Assembly (NCBI GenBank): GCA_026168455.1
Contig: CM047427.1
Coordinates: 86,892,670-86,956,669 of the forward strand
Source: Theocolax elegans
Lineage: Eukaryota > Arthropoda > Insecta > Hymenoptera > Cerocephalidae
Length of the DNA stretch: 64,000 nt
Reading direction: 5' to 3'
In this document: piece by piece, positions 14,951 through 25,466 of the stretch
How the letters are laid out: every line of letters begins with the position of its first letter
Numbering within the stretch: position 1 is the first letter of the stretch
The notes under the pieces: model-generated
Database searches by the model: none
Seen by the model: only the letters and a program-made list of their open reading frames with translations
What the model was told of the DNA's origin: nothing
Made by a program: the position numbers and the translations under genes

Positions 14951-17900
14951 AAAAAAGTACGAAAAAATATTTAACAACTACTCAGCTATGTTTAACAAAA
15001 TAATTCTTTACGCTAGTATCACTTGTCTGTTCGCGTGAACTTTTACAAAATCCAGTACACTTGAATTGAAATTAAGTTGTGTTTATTAAGTTATTTACAT
15101 CATTGTTTTCGATTCTGCGCAGGTACTTTGTGCGTATTGATTCGATATTATAATGAATTTTGGGTAATGTTGTTAGCTATTGGCGATTTACTTTTGTATA
15201 ATTATAAACATAAAATAAATTTTGCACTTGTGTTTAACTTGGCGTACAAATATTATATTCAATTAAAATACGTATGTCAATTTGTTCTTTTGTCTTACAT
15301 CACCATATATTCGATCTTAATCTAATAATGTATTACATCAAAATCTTTAACAAAGTTTGTTCTATTATTATGTTTACGAAAAAAATTTATAGTGCGAAAA
15401 AAATAAGTGTTATTTAGTATAGATGTTAATTACATTAAAAAGCAAATGGTTTAGTCTAAGCAAATTTATTTTATAAATTATAAAAAATGAGTATAAACTT
15501 TTATTAAAATCTTTGGATCCTTTTATACCGGTTAAATATACCTTTTCATAAAAAAAAATTGTTCAAACACTCGTGAGTGTAAAGAACCTAATTTTGAAAA
15601 GGTACGGTAAAAACGTAGGTGCACGTAAAGTTTACTACCCGAGTTAAACGCCCGATGATAAAAGAATACGCAAAGTGATCTGTAATGCTACATCATTAGA
15701 CGATGAGCTGTGAAGCTCAAACGACTTTTCAGCCGCTTCTTTTACACGCGATCCTTTTTGCTGAAAAATTTTCCCAGAGAAGAAAACAGCGTAATACGCG
15801 AAGCACATTCAATGGGCGTGAAAAGCCCAACGGAAGCTTTAACTCCGGTGTGTCGGTGTAGCATAAAAAAAGCCAACCTTCAAAACGTCGTAACCATCAA
15901 ATTCTTCAGCACGCGTAAACCCAAGCGAATTTTCACCTTCCATGTAGCCGATTCGTCGCGTGACTACGCAATGTTTTGACACAACCATCTATCTGTGTGC
16001 GTAAACCAGTTGCAATGTAAAGATTCGTCAATGCCAACTCGATGTGCCTCAATGTGCCTCCCCTCCCTGTTACCCCATCACTATTCACCCACCTCCCTGC
16101 GTTTACTTCAATCTCAAACCGAGTTTTTTTGTTGTACCCCGCTGCATTACAGTTTTCATTTCCGCGCAACAACGTCCAGTGTTTGTTTTTTTTCGCGCGC
16201 GAGCACATTTTCGAAAAAAAAGAACCCGGAAAATCTGACGAGTCGCGGAATATAAATACGCTGTAATTGGCAATTAAAAGTTACGGGCGAAACCTGCCAG
16301 GCGATTTTTATCTGTCCTATCGTTACAAACGCACCGGGTAAAAGCATATTGCCTAGCCCCTATTGCCACCAGTATAACGAAATTCTCTTTTTCTCGTGTT
16401 GAAAAAAAAAATAATAAAAGGAGAGCAAATCGAATCACTGGAGAACTTGGGTAATTTTCCGTATTTAGCGAAGACACTGAAGCTTTATAATTAGAAAAGT
16501 TTTCGTCCTCTGTGACAGACGTTCGAAATTATTCGGTTCGATGATTTAATATTTCCGATCTCGAGAATAAAGTTATTCCGAATGCACAAACTATTTAAAT
16601 TGCAGATTATACATTTTTTCACATATACGAAACGAGTTTCGAATGACAATAAAACCATCAGCCAAACAATTCCAATCAAAGCATTCTACAGGAATCTACG
16701 ACAAGTTGTTAACTAGACAGCTAGTCAATTTACTCATAACTTCGTATATTTCCAATATAACTCTATTATTAGATATATAACAGTTATTCTGATTTATACG
16801 CTGATGATTAAATATTTATAGCCTCGTAACAGAGGATGATTTTCAAGAATGTAAAAAACATAATCTTAACTTTTGATTTATACATTAATCTAATCCGCAT
16901 ATGAAAAAAAATGTATTAATGAAAGAAAAATTATTTTTTCATTTTCAAAACATAAGTGTAAATGAATATATTAATAATTTTAAGCGTTTACATAGAGAAA
17001 CGTTCGATCCTTGAAGGAAAATGAAATGCGAGTTAAAATCAGATAAAAATAAATAAAATACCGATAAAATATAGATCTCTTGATCTTGATATAAAGAAAC
17101 TAGGCCGTGCACTTTGTACGCAAATCCGCCGGCTTCGTCTGTCTTCACGTTATTTGTACGAATTTGACTGTATGATGCAATATCCCGAACGACATTATTT
17201 ATTGCTCAGTCATTGAATTACTGCTGCGAGCGTGCACTATGCATACTATTAACATTAATCCAATGCTCGAACATTATTTTTTTTTCCTTCCCCTCCATAC
17301 CACGCGGGCAAATTGAGGCGCCTTCGATAAGGGTGCAAGAAACGTCTGCAACTTGGTTTGAGATACGAGTCGACAGATTAGATGACTACAACGCGATAGA
17401 GCGGACCTTCTACAACATTTTTCTTTTTATACCTCTGCCTCGATTACCATTTTCCCGTAAAGGCCATTTCCGATTTCTTGCGAAGGCGGTCGATCGGTTC
17501 GATAACGGGTTTTCAGAATTATAATTATGTGCATTCGTAATCGGTCACTCGGTCGGAATAAATATAACTCAGAGATTGAGAATCGAATTTATCGTTCCCT
17601 TACCGCGGTAATGAATTGATTGAATTAGTGTTGAAGCAATTATGATTTGCATCTCAGGAATATTTTACTATGACTGATTGTCTTGTGCACGAAAATGTAC
17701 AAATTAAGCGGTACTACCAAAACTTATGTATAGTAACTATCCATGCTATTTAAGTATTTTCACAGTAAACAAACTCCACGTAAATAGAATAAATATTATT
17801 AACGTAAATGAAAAACAAGTGAGACGATTTGCAGAGCATCGATCGCATAAACATCGATCTCATATGCGCAACGAAGTGAAGAAAAATGGATGATTTAACT

Positions 17901-18040
17901 CATCGGTTAACTGAACCGTACGCAACGTTTGTAAACTTGACAACTCATTCCTAGCAGTTTGCAAATAAGATATATAAAAATGATATTGACGAGAGGTGGA
18001 TTTGTAGAATAACAACTTGAAGAAACGAAGATCTTATCGA
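14951..18040. other. Alternating AT-rich and mixed DNA
   Basis: 15600-16400 and 17110-17640 are GC-richer. The T-run/A-run rich area 16180-16230 generates several overlapping short frames. No gene seen. Confidence 0.5.
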
Positions 18041-18500
18041 TAGCTTACTTCGAATTAAATGGTATATCTACGTTATCCGCGGCGCAGAAGCTCGCATATT
18101 ATTCCTGTGGAAGACAAGAGGTAACTCTTCGTTTGCGTCTTGTTTGACGTGGGGATAGCGAGTACGATTACACGAGGCTTTACCATCGAAGGCCCGCAAG
18201 ATAAAACGAGGCGCGTGCGAAGGTACGACCGGCTCGGGTTATCGCGACTGCACGGTAAACAGAGTTACGCGCGCGGGCTCAGGCCCTGTTAAGAAGATGT
18301 AAGAGGCACCTGCTGCCGTCGCCGTCTCTGCATCATACGCGAATTAATTTTCCCGCTTGTTGTGGGATTAGTGTCATTTATGCCCGTACCACCCTGAGTT
18401 TTCCGCTCTGCTTAGCACCGACCTACCTCGTGAATTATTTATACCTCGACGCGTGCGTTGATGATTGAACACGCGACTTTTCGGCAATCAGGAAGAGATC
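18041..18500. other. CpG-rich island
   Basis: High CG density across 18060-18480, ending at the first copy of the 14-mer CTTTTCGGCAATCA (18477-18490), which recurs at 18631-18644. Confidence 0.45.
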
Positions 18501-18968
18501 ACTTTTTCTTTTTTTTTATTTTTCAGTGCGTAATTACACGGTGATTTATTAACACAATATTGCAGTATATATTATATACATTTTATTTTTATTCAAAATA
18601 ATAATGCACAATCTTAAATAATAACTGTTGCTTTTCGGCAATCATAATAATGTGGTTTAGGCCAATATTATTAAAATTAATTTACCATTTAAATTTAGGA
18701 ATAATTGATTAGTTTTGAATTAATTGAAATTTGAGATAAGTATACAATTAAAGATGAGACATTTTGCGACCCTCGTCTTGGAAGTGTTTACGCGAAATGC
18801 ACTTACCCATTACAGCTCTTGTCCCATTTGTCACAATTATAATTACGCTACATGCACATGAATAATACGTGTCATTATTTACTATATAATTCTGATAGAA
18901 ACATAAAGATTTGAAGGCTTGCCAAAAATATAATTTTGCTATATAGTGTATAGGTAGCTTTATAATAT

Positions 18969-18995
18969 TATATATATATATGTATATATATATAT
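18969..18995 (+). repeat. (TA)n microsatellite with one TG interruption
   Basis: TA repeats within AT-rich DNA; no coding context. Confidence 0.85.
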
Positions 18996-21900
18996 CTACT
19001 TTTCATTTAATAAAGTATTCAGATGTGCTAGTTTCGTTAGGCACGACGTTATAATTCATTAATATCAGAATTTCTGCTAAGAAAAAAATTATTATTTTCT
19101 TTGATGAAATTTTGTATAATAATTTGTTCAGTGAATCTTGATTCCATACATTAATACCAAATTCTTGGTATTCTTTAATTCATATCATCTGAATCTATTT
19201 TATTCTGGTTTTATTATCCTCCTGCACTTTAGGTCAACATTTCATTCAAATCAATTTGTTCGCACAGATGCGGGCTCATTTTATTCTACTACCTTTTGTA
19301 ACTTTACATCAAATTTACAATGAATTCAGAAAGTTAATAATTCAGATTAAGTGAATTTAACGCTTCATTTATTGGTAAATAAATATGATAATTAAAAACA
19401 AATTGTTATAAGTTATTAAACCTGAGTCTTGATCAGGTTCAAATATCGCTAATTATGGAAATTTAAAATGGTATACCACAATGTAAAATATTATGGAGCA
19501 ATTAATTGTTAAATTTGACATATTCAATCTTGCTTTCCGGTTGGAAAATTATATGCGGAGATTAAAAAATAACGTATAAACAACTGTATCATTATTACAT
19601 AGATATTATCAACTTAATATACGATGCTGAATAATTTACTAAATTTGTTGTGCATAAGGGTTCTTACATAACGTAAACATAGTATCGTACGTGTAGAGAT
19701 TTTGTTTACATTAATATCATATTCCTCATATAGCCTTCGTATAATTTACAATAAAGTAAGACAAAAAATTAATAGCTGCAGTGTATAACTTTTTATATTC
19801 AATGTCTAGACGAATGTTAAATAATTGTAAAACTAATTGCAATACTGATCTAGGCTTTCGTAGTACATACTTTATCACGTGCTTACGTATGAAGAGTAAT
19901 AGTCAGAAATAAGTATAAGTCTTCTGAATCGCATACACTTTTATCCCTTGTACATTTCGGATGTGAGTAAAGCTGTAGTTTATTGCAAGTAATACTTTGA
20001 TCCAAAATACAATACAATGAAACTAGTTTCATCCGAAAAAAGAATTTGAAATTTTAGACAGGCCATTGGAAATGAATAAAGTAGAACTGTTTAAACGTTC
20101 ATTTAGAGTAGAAAAGATAGGTTAGGTACCTTTTATTTCGTAGGTCCGGTGTAAACCGTGAATAAATTCACCACCTCGACGCGAAATCCCACATCTACAC
20201 TCGGTATTTCATCCCCATCAGAATCATCATAAAAAGAAACTACACCGCAAAAAGCCGACTGCACTATCGGAGGTCAGTGTCTTACTTTTATTTTATGGAC
20301 TACCTCCTCTTCCCGTTTCACCCACACACGTACCTTTTCGTCTGTATCTTGTTCTTTCCGGGGCGGGTTTCCTGCGGGCCAGCGGTTGAGAGCAGCCAAC
20401 GAGCCTCCGGCAGCCGATAAATTTCCAACAAACTGCGGAAAGAAAACAATGCCTGCGGCCCAAAGATACCGCTACGAGAGCTTACCCTCTCGGCCTTCCC
20501 CTTTTTCTTCTTTCCACCGGCCCATAAGATAGATATACAAATGTACCCTCAGGCATTCCTGTACCATTAATTACCCGTTGATATGCCTGATGAATAATAT
20601 GTTTAATCGTCTACAAGAATTAACGTTACTTCGAATAATACCTTCAAACGGTTAACTACTTACACTGTATTTTATCAGGGAGAGCATTCAATATGTACAT
20701 TTCCAATAAATAATAATAAATAATAAAAATATAGTAAAATTAATCCTGGTAGTAACATTGCATTGCATATGCTTATCTTAATTTAAATCTGAACAGTAGA
20801 ATGCTAAATGTAATAAAAAAAAATAAAGTTGAACGATAGCTAGTGAACTCGTCGCTTTATATTGTTAGTATCAACAATTGTACGTACATACGTCAGAGTT
20901 ATTTAATGATAAGTTATTCATTCCATTTAAACAGCGAAAGTTCAAAAGTATTGTCTCACTTTAACTCAATGTCATACTCCGGAGCAATCCATCAAGATAA
21001 ATTCAATCCACATAAATCCTCTAAAATATATGACGTATTTTAAGAGAAAATATATTTTGAAAGTTGAGACTCAAATGTGTTGAAAATCTTATTATGCTCA
21101 ACGTTATAAAATAATACAATTATTCACTTAATTGCGAAGAATGATAATATATTTAGTATACATGGTAATCTGTATATAAATAATTAACAATATAAAGCTT
21201 AACAATCGGTAGATTATTCTCTCGTTATTCGAAAAAAAAGGTGAAAAAAGAGGAATAGGTACACAAACGACACGTGTCGATATTCCCGATAAATTAGATC
21301 CATTACGTACACGCAGGCAGAGCGGAGGAAAGAAAAACGCCGCTAGGCTATCGCTCCCCTGTCGGAAATTAAAAATTCGGTAAATGGTTTCTGCAACGTG
21401 GCGCGATTTTTTTCCCATCGCGTCATCGCACGGCCATTGCACGAATTTTGCCGAATCATTCATATCCGCGTGAGGGTGTGAGGTGTAAAATAACCAGGTT
21501 GTAACACGCGCACGCTAGTATTAATGTCCTCTGAGGGAGCGGCGCAAATGCGCTCCTCGGGACGGGTACATTACGCATTAAACTTTATAGCGTTAAATAC
21601 GTTTCGATCTTTTTGTAAATATTATGCTTTCAAGAAACATTTGGTAGATTTTCAATTTTTTCAAGTCGCGTTTTCAAAAATAAAATAAAATATTCGAGTA
21701 GCATATTGATAGGTAGTTTATTTCGCAGCTTTTTTAATAGAAACTTTTGTCGGTCAATTGTATGTATACGACACATTATTACATCCAATTCCTTACTAAG
21801 AATATGCAACATTTATATAATTTGTGAATCTAAAAAAATTTAAAGTGTTTGTTACATAAGATGGTATTTATTTTTTGCCAACATTATCTTGAATATTTGT

Positions 21901-22167
21901 AACGGTTACACATTACTTAGTACATGAAACTTAAGAAGCTACATAAGAAGTACCTTGGCTTTGCGCATATGCTTATTTAGTTTGACAGTTTTTAGGCCGT
22001 CCAGCAAAAAAGATTTAATTTTCGAAGATTAGCGATGCAATGTTTAAAATGTGACATCGAATGTTTTGTGGCTCAAAGTCTAACACAGTTTGGACAGAAG
22101 TAAATTTCGATTTTCATATACTTCGTACAAAATCTTCGTTAAGCAAATTTGCCATCGTTTCGTCGCA

Positions 22168-22207
22168 AGGACCATTTGCGACATATAAGGATCATTTGCG
22201 ACCTCAT
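22168..22207 (+). repeat. Two tandem 20-bp units
   Basis: AGGACCATTTGCGACATATA is followed at once by a near copy (AGGATCATTTGCGACCTCAT), identical over 15 of the first 16 positions. A minor local duplication in AT-rich DNA. Confidence 0.7.
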
Positions 22208-23111
22208 CTCTTAATATAATTTTCAGTATACATACTGCGTAAGAAATTCAGAATTGCATTCAATGCGATGATACGACATATAATTATATATTTAAATAAA
22301 ACGACGAATTCCTCATTCTTCGTAATAAAACTACTACATACATACAATATTAATGGCACTAAAGGTTCTTTATGTAAGTTAATGCAATAAATAGACACCT
22401 GTTCAAGTAAAGTGGTAATCGATTAATGCAGTTGAATGAACTAGAGAAGTAAATATTTGAATACACTTAGTTTTTTAATTTTATTAATATTGTTAACCAT
22501 TTAATAAATCAATATATGCTTGCAATGGTTAAAATTTGATTATTTATTATTTATTTTTGTTTAATACGAACAAGATTTTGTTAGACTATCTTTTACTACT
22601 AAAAAAATAAAGGAAGTCTTGAAATAATTAATAACTATGTTTTAATTATTAATTTAATTAATTATTATTGTTATTTATAGTACACAATTTATTGGATTGA
22701 ATACAAGAAAAGGTTGTGGATGAAAATGCTAATCTATAAGTAAGTTATGCAAAAATAATTATTTATAATTATTTACAGCGATTCTTTTGATTTTTTATTT
22801 ATTTATATCATAAATAAACAATTAATTATATATATTAATAGGATATACGCTTTATAGTAAGAAAATATATTGTAGACTTATCGCTGATGCCATTGCACAA
22901 AAATGCATATTATTGTATAAATGTACAAAAAGTTAACATTGTTCTATCTTTGCACTTACTGTCCTTTGAATTCTATAACTCTCCTTCTAAAACATTAGAA
23001 TTTCGATCATCATATAATAATTAATTTGTAGATGTACTAGACAGTAATACGCGATTTCTTACGTTTTATTATATAACAGTCGCTGCTGTGTTGTGGTCAT
23101 CGCATATGTCA

Positions 23112-23313
23112 GGTTCGATCCAGAGCTCGATTCGATCGCGATCGACTACTTGGGTAAAAGAGTGATATGGGAATCCTTTAGAAATACGTGAACCATCGAC
23201 CATGAGAATGGATCTTTTGGTTTAACCTAAAGCTTGACTCGATCACAGTCAACTATCCGAGCAATAACAGGTTCCGTAGAACGCTCTCAGATATCGACCA
23301 CAAAAATAATATC
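23112..23313 (+). repeat. Degenerate tandem duplication (period about 107 bp)
   Basis: 23112-23157 aligns without gaps to 23219-23264. Thirty of 46 positions are identical and all 16 differences are transitions (C/T or G/A). The 3' parts also align (the ATCGACCA motif at 23195-23202 with 23293-23300, again followed by transition differences). The segment is GC-richer than its surroundings and includes GGTTCGATCC at 23112-23121, which resembles a tRNA B box, but no tRNA fold is apparent. Confidence 0.65.
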
Positions 23314-23750
23314 CATCGACGGTCGCCAGTGATCATACTGTCCCCGTACAGTCAAATTACAATATATCAGATACCGGTTTAAAACAAGTTTTCCAAAATC
23401 TTTTTTATTATTCTTTCAATTATTACATTGCCCGATCGCATTTGGGTTTACTACAGTATTAGTTTATATATCGTTACTAATTTTGAATCTTTCAAAAGTA
23501 TATCAACAAACTTATTTATTAATACACTAGTTATTTATTTATTAAGCTAACGCAGTAACATTTCGCAAATTAATTACCTAACTAATTAACACAATATAAA
23601 ATTGTAATAAATTTAGTTTTACTAGTAGTTACGCGCATTACACAATACGCAAGCACTATATGTATTGCCGTGTTTAATTATGATATTATACTATAATTAT
23701 AATATCTTATGTGCGTATAACGACATACTAGGTTAAAGCTAATAATTTTA

Positions 23751-23753
<3 letters not shown>

Positions 23754-23822
<69 letters not shown>
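23754..23822. repeat. Perfect (TAA)n-(TTA)n palindromic microsatellite
   Basis: About eleven TAA units (23754-23786) run directly into about twelve TTA units (23787-23822), giving a 66-nt or longer perfect inverted repeat with its centre at AATT near 23785-23788. It can extrude as a cruciform with no loop spacer. Confidence 0.95.
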
Positions 23823-23823
<1 letters not shown>

Positions 23824-24206
23824 TGTTATTATCGTCATCAAAAGTTTGTTAAACGTTAAATTTAATTACGCGATTCCGACAGGGAAATACATTATTGCAC
23901 GGGTAGCTTTAATAATGAAACTTTCATAAAAGAGTGGTAGAAAATAATTGAAAAACAACATGTTAAAAATTAATACTTTCATAGCACTATATGTCATCAA
24001 ACGAGTCATCGATTTTTCAATTTCGTGTAACGTAGACACTTGAAATTAACTAATTATATGTCGTGTACAAATTCATACGTAAAATCTAATTAAAGTGCAT
24101 AGAATCGTTACAAAAATCATATTTCGGATATATTTAAAAAAAATCAATTATTTTTGAAATTCATATTTATTAACATTAACATTAAGTATGACAAACAAAA
24201 AGTTAG

Positions 24207-24255
24207 TATATGAATTTATCGATCTTTACAAGCCAAAGAAATATTCTTAACATCT
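24207..24255 (+). repeat. 49-bp segment duplicated inside the insertion at 25259-25307
   Basis: This is an exact 49-of-49 match, in direct orientation, to 25259-25307. It lies 82 bp left of repeat unit 1. It is either the donor of the sequence in the insertion's hairpin loop or the remnant of a third, decayed array unit. Confidence 0.85.
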
Positions 24256-24337
24256 CAAGTAAGGCGGACTGTATTAATACCAGCCACTTAATAAACCTCA
24301 CAGGATGAGTGTTTGAAAAAAGACTAAGACAAGCTAG

Positions 24338-24837
24338 GTCAACAAAAATATAAAATTTAGTTGTTTGTAGTATGAAATTAATAAAACCTTAATAAGACGG
24401 AAAAAAAAAAAGAAAAAATTATATTTCGCCCTGAGTATGCCTGGTGGGCTCATCAGTAGAGTCCAGGCATCTCGTCTCTAGATATAAATGACAGATATAA
24501 AATTATTTGAAAACCAGCTGTATTCTGACGAGGAAGACATGGGGTATATATGCCCTACCGATAGCAAACTTTAATAAGTGCCACATATTAACAGGTAGCC
24601 CCCTAACGCACTTACATAGAACTAATGTCTTAATCGTCAGACTTTTGTTACATAAGGCATATTCGTGATCCAATGCCATATAATTTTAAAATTTGAATTT
24701 TCCAACTGTCTATATAACATTGTTATCATATTATTTCAAATATATTTTCTTTTTTTCCTTTGGCTTAATAATAAATTTTAATAACAAATATAAGAGGATA
24801 TATATATAATTAATTTATTGTAAAATTAATTTATTTC
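24338..24837 (-). repeat. Hammerhead-bearing tandem repeat, unit 1 (500 bp)
   Basis: First of two adjacent units that start exactly 500 bp apart and share the same left end (GTCAACAAAA) and right end (AATTTATTTC). Over 24338-24707 the two units differ only by single-A length changes in two A-runs, so the duplication is recent, has been homogenised, or is an assembly effect. Outside the ribozyme the unit is AT-rich and has no open frame of useful length. The strand given is that of the ribozyme. Monomer size and ribozyme content resemble the pDo500 satellite of Dolichopoda cave crickets and other hammerhead satellites and retrozymes. I see organisational similarity only and cannot claim sequence homology. 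Confidence 0.9.
24419..24487 (-). ncRNA. Hammerhead self-cleaving ribozyme, type III, copy 1
   Basis: Read on the minus strand, every conserved hammerhead part is present in order. Stem III is formed by 24482-24487 with 24419-24424 (UUAUAU with AUAUAA, 6 bp). The cleavage nucleotide C17 is at 24481, preceded by U16.1. Stem I is 24476-24480 with 24457-24461 (UAGAG with CUCUA, 5 bp), closed by a 14-nt loop. The core CUGAUGA is at 24450-24456. Stem II is 24446-24449 with 24428-24431 (GCCC with GGGC, 4 bp), also with a 14-nt loop. GAA is at 24425-24427 and A15.1 pairs with U16.1. The two loops contain AUGCCUGG and CCAGGCAU, complementary over 8 nt, which could form the loop-loop contact that natural hammerheads need at cellular magnesium. 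Predicted cleavage is between 24481 and 24480. Stem III is the open helix, so the type is III, as in viroid-like RNAs. Activity is inferred, but the core match is complete. Confidence 0.93.
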
Positions 24838-24917
24838 GTCAACAAAAATATAAAATTTAGTTGTTTGTAGTATGAAATTAATAAAACCTTAATAAGACGG
24901 AAAAAAAAAAGAAAAAA

Positions 24918-24986
24918 TTATATTTCGCCCTGAGTATGCCTGGTGGGCTCATCAGTAGAGTCCAGGCATCTCGTCTCTAGATATAA
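24918..24986 (-). ncRNA. Hammerhead self-cleaving ribozyme, type III, copy 2
   Basis: This is identical over all 69 nt to the ribozyme 499 bp to its left. On the minus strand stem III is 24981-24986 with 24918-24923, C17 is at 24980, stem I is 24975-24979 with 24956-24960, the CUGAUGA core is at 24949-24955, stem II is 24945-24948 with 24927-24930, and GAA is at 24924-24926. Predicted cleavage is between 24980 and 24979. In a minus-strand transcript this copy is upstream, so cleavage here and at copy 1 would free a 499-nt RNA (24979 down to 24481) with a 5'-hydroxyl and a 2',3'-cyclic phosphate, ends that can be ligated into a circle. Confidence 0.93.
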
Positions 24987-25207
24987 ATGACAGATATAAA
25001 AATTATTTGAAAACCAGCTGTATTCTGACGAGGAAGACATGGGGTATATATGCCCTACCGATAGCAAACTTTAATAAGTGCCACATATTAACAGGTAGCC
25101 CCCTAACGCACTTACATAGAACTAATGTCTTAATCGTCAGACTTTTGTTACATAAGGCATATTCGTGATCCAATGCCATATAATTTTAAAATTTGAATTT
25201 TCCAACT

Positions 25208-25337
25208 ATTAGAAAAATTCGTGAATTTATTGCTTTCTTACACTTTAAGTTTTTAAGATATATGAATTTATCGATCTTTACAAGCCAAAGAAATATTCTT
25301 AACATCTTCATATATCTTAAAACTTAAAGTGTAAGAA
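25208..25337. mobile_element. 130-bp fold-back insertion in repeat unit 2
   Basis: This segment is absent from unit 1. It contains inverted arms at 25235-25264 and 25307-25337, complementary over about 30 nt with one A-run length difference. The region between and overlapping the arms, 25259-25307, is an exact copy of 24207-24255 upstream of the array. It could be a small fold-back element or the product of template switching during replication or repair. I see no target-site duplication that would settle this. Confidence 0.6.
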
Positions 25338-25466
25338 TATATAACAATTGTTATCATATTATTTCAAATTATATTTTCTTTTTTTCCTTTGGCTTAATAA
25401 TAAATTTTAATAACAAATATAAGAGGATATATATATAATTAATTTATTGTAAAATTAATTTATTTC

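Larger units (their letters stand above)
18501..23080. other. Long AT-rich stretch with two CpG-rich patches
   Basis: The patches at 20120-20540 and 21230-21600 are GC-rich. The rest is AT-rich with the short tandem at 22168. No gene seen. Confidence 0.5.
24838..25466 (-). repeat. Hammerhead-bearing tandem repeat, unit 2 (629 bp, carries an insertion)
   Basis: Second unit, directly abutting the first. It matches unit 1 from 24838 to 25207 and again from about 25338 to 25466. Between these, 3 nt of unit 1 (24708-24710) are replaced by 130 nt (25208-25337). After 25466 the sequence leaves the repeat. It is an array of only two units, unlike a classical long satellite, so it may be a dispersed element that inserted as a dimer. 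Confidence 0.88.

Noticed and set aside
20587..20593. CTGATGA on the plus strand (also at 32888-32894) as a further hammerhead core
   Set aside because: Neither is followed by a stem II hairpin ending in GAA, nor preceded by a matching stem I with a cleavage site.
23112..23121. B-box-like GGTTCGATCC
   Set aside because: One base short of the consensus, no A box at the right distance and no acceptor stem; better explained as part of the degenerate tandem duplication.
24338..25466. CRISPR-like or LTR-like reading of the 500-bp direct repeat
   Set aside because: Only two units, they abut with no internal region, and lack TG...CA ends; the ribozyme content explains the organisation better.
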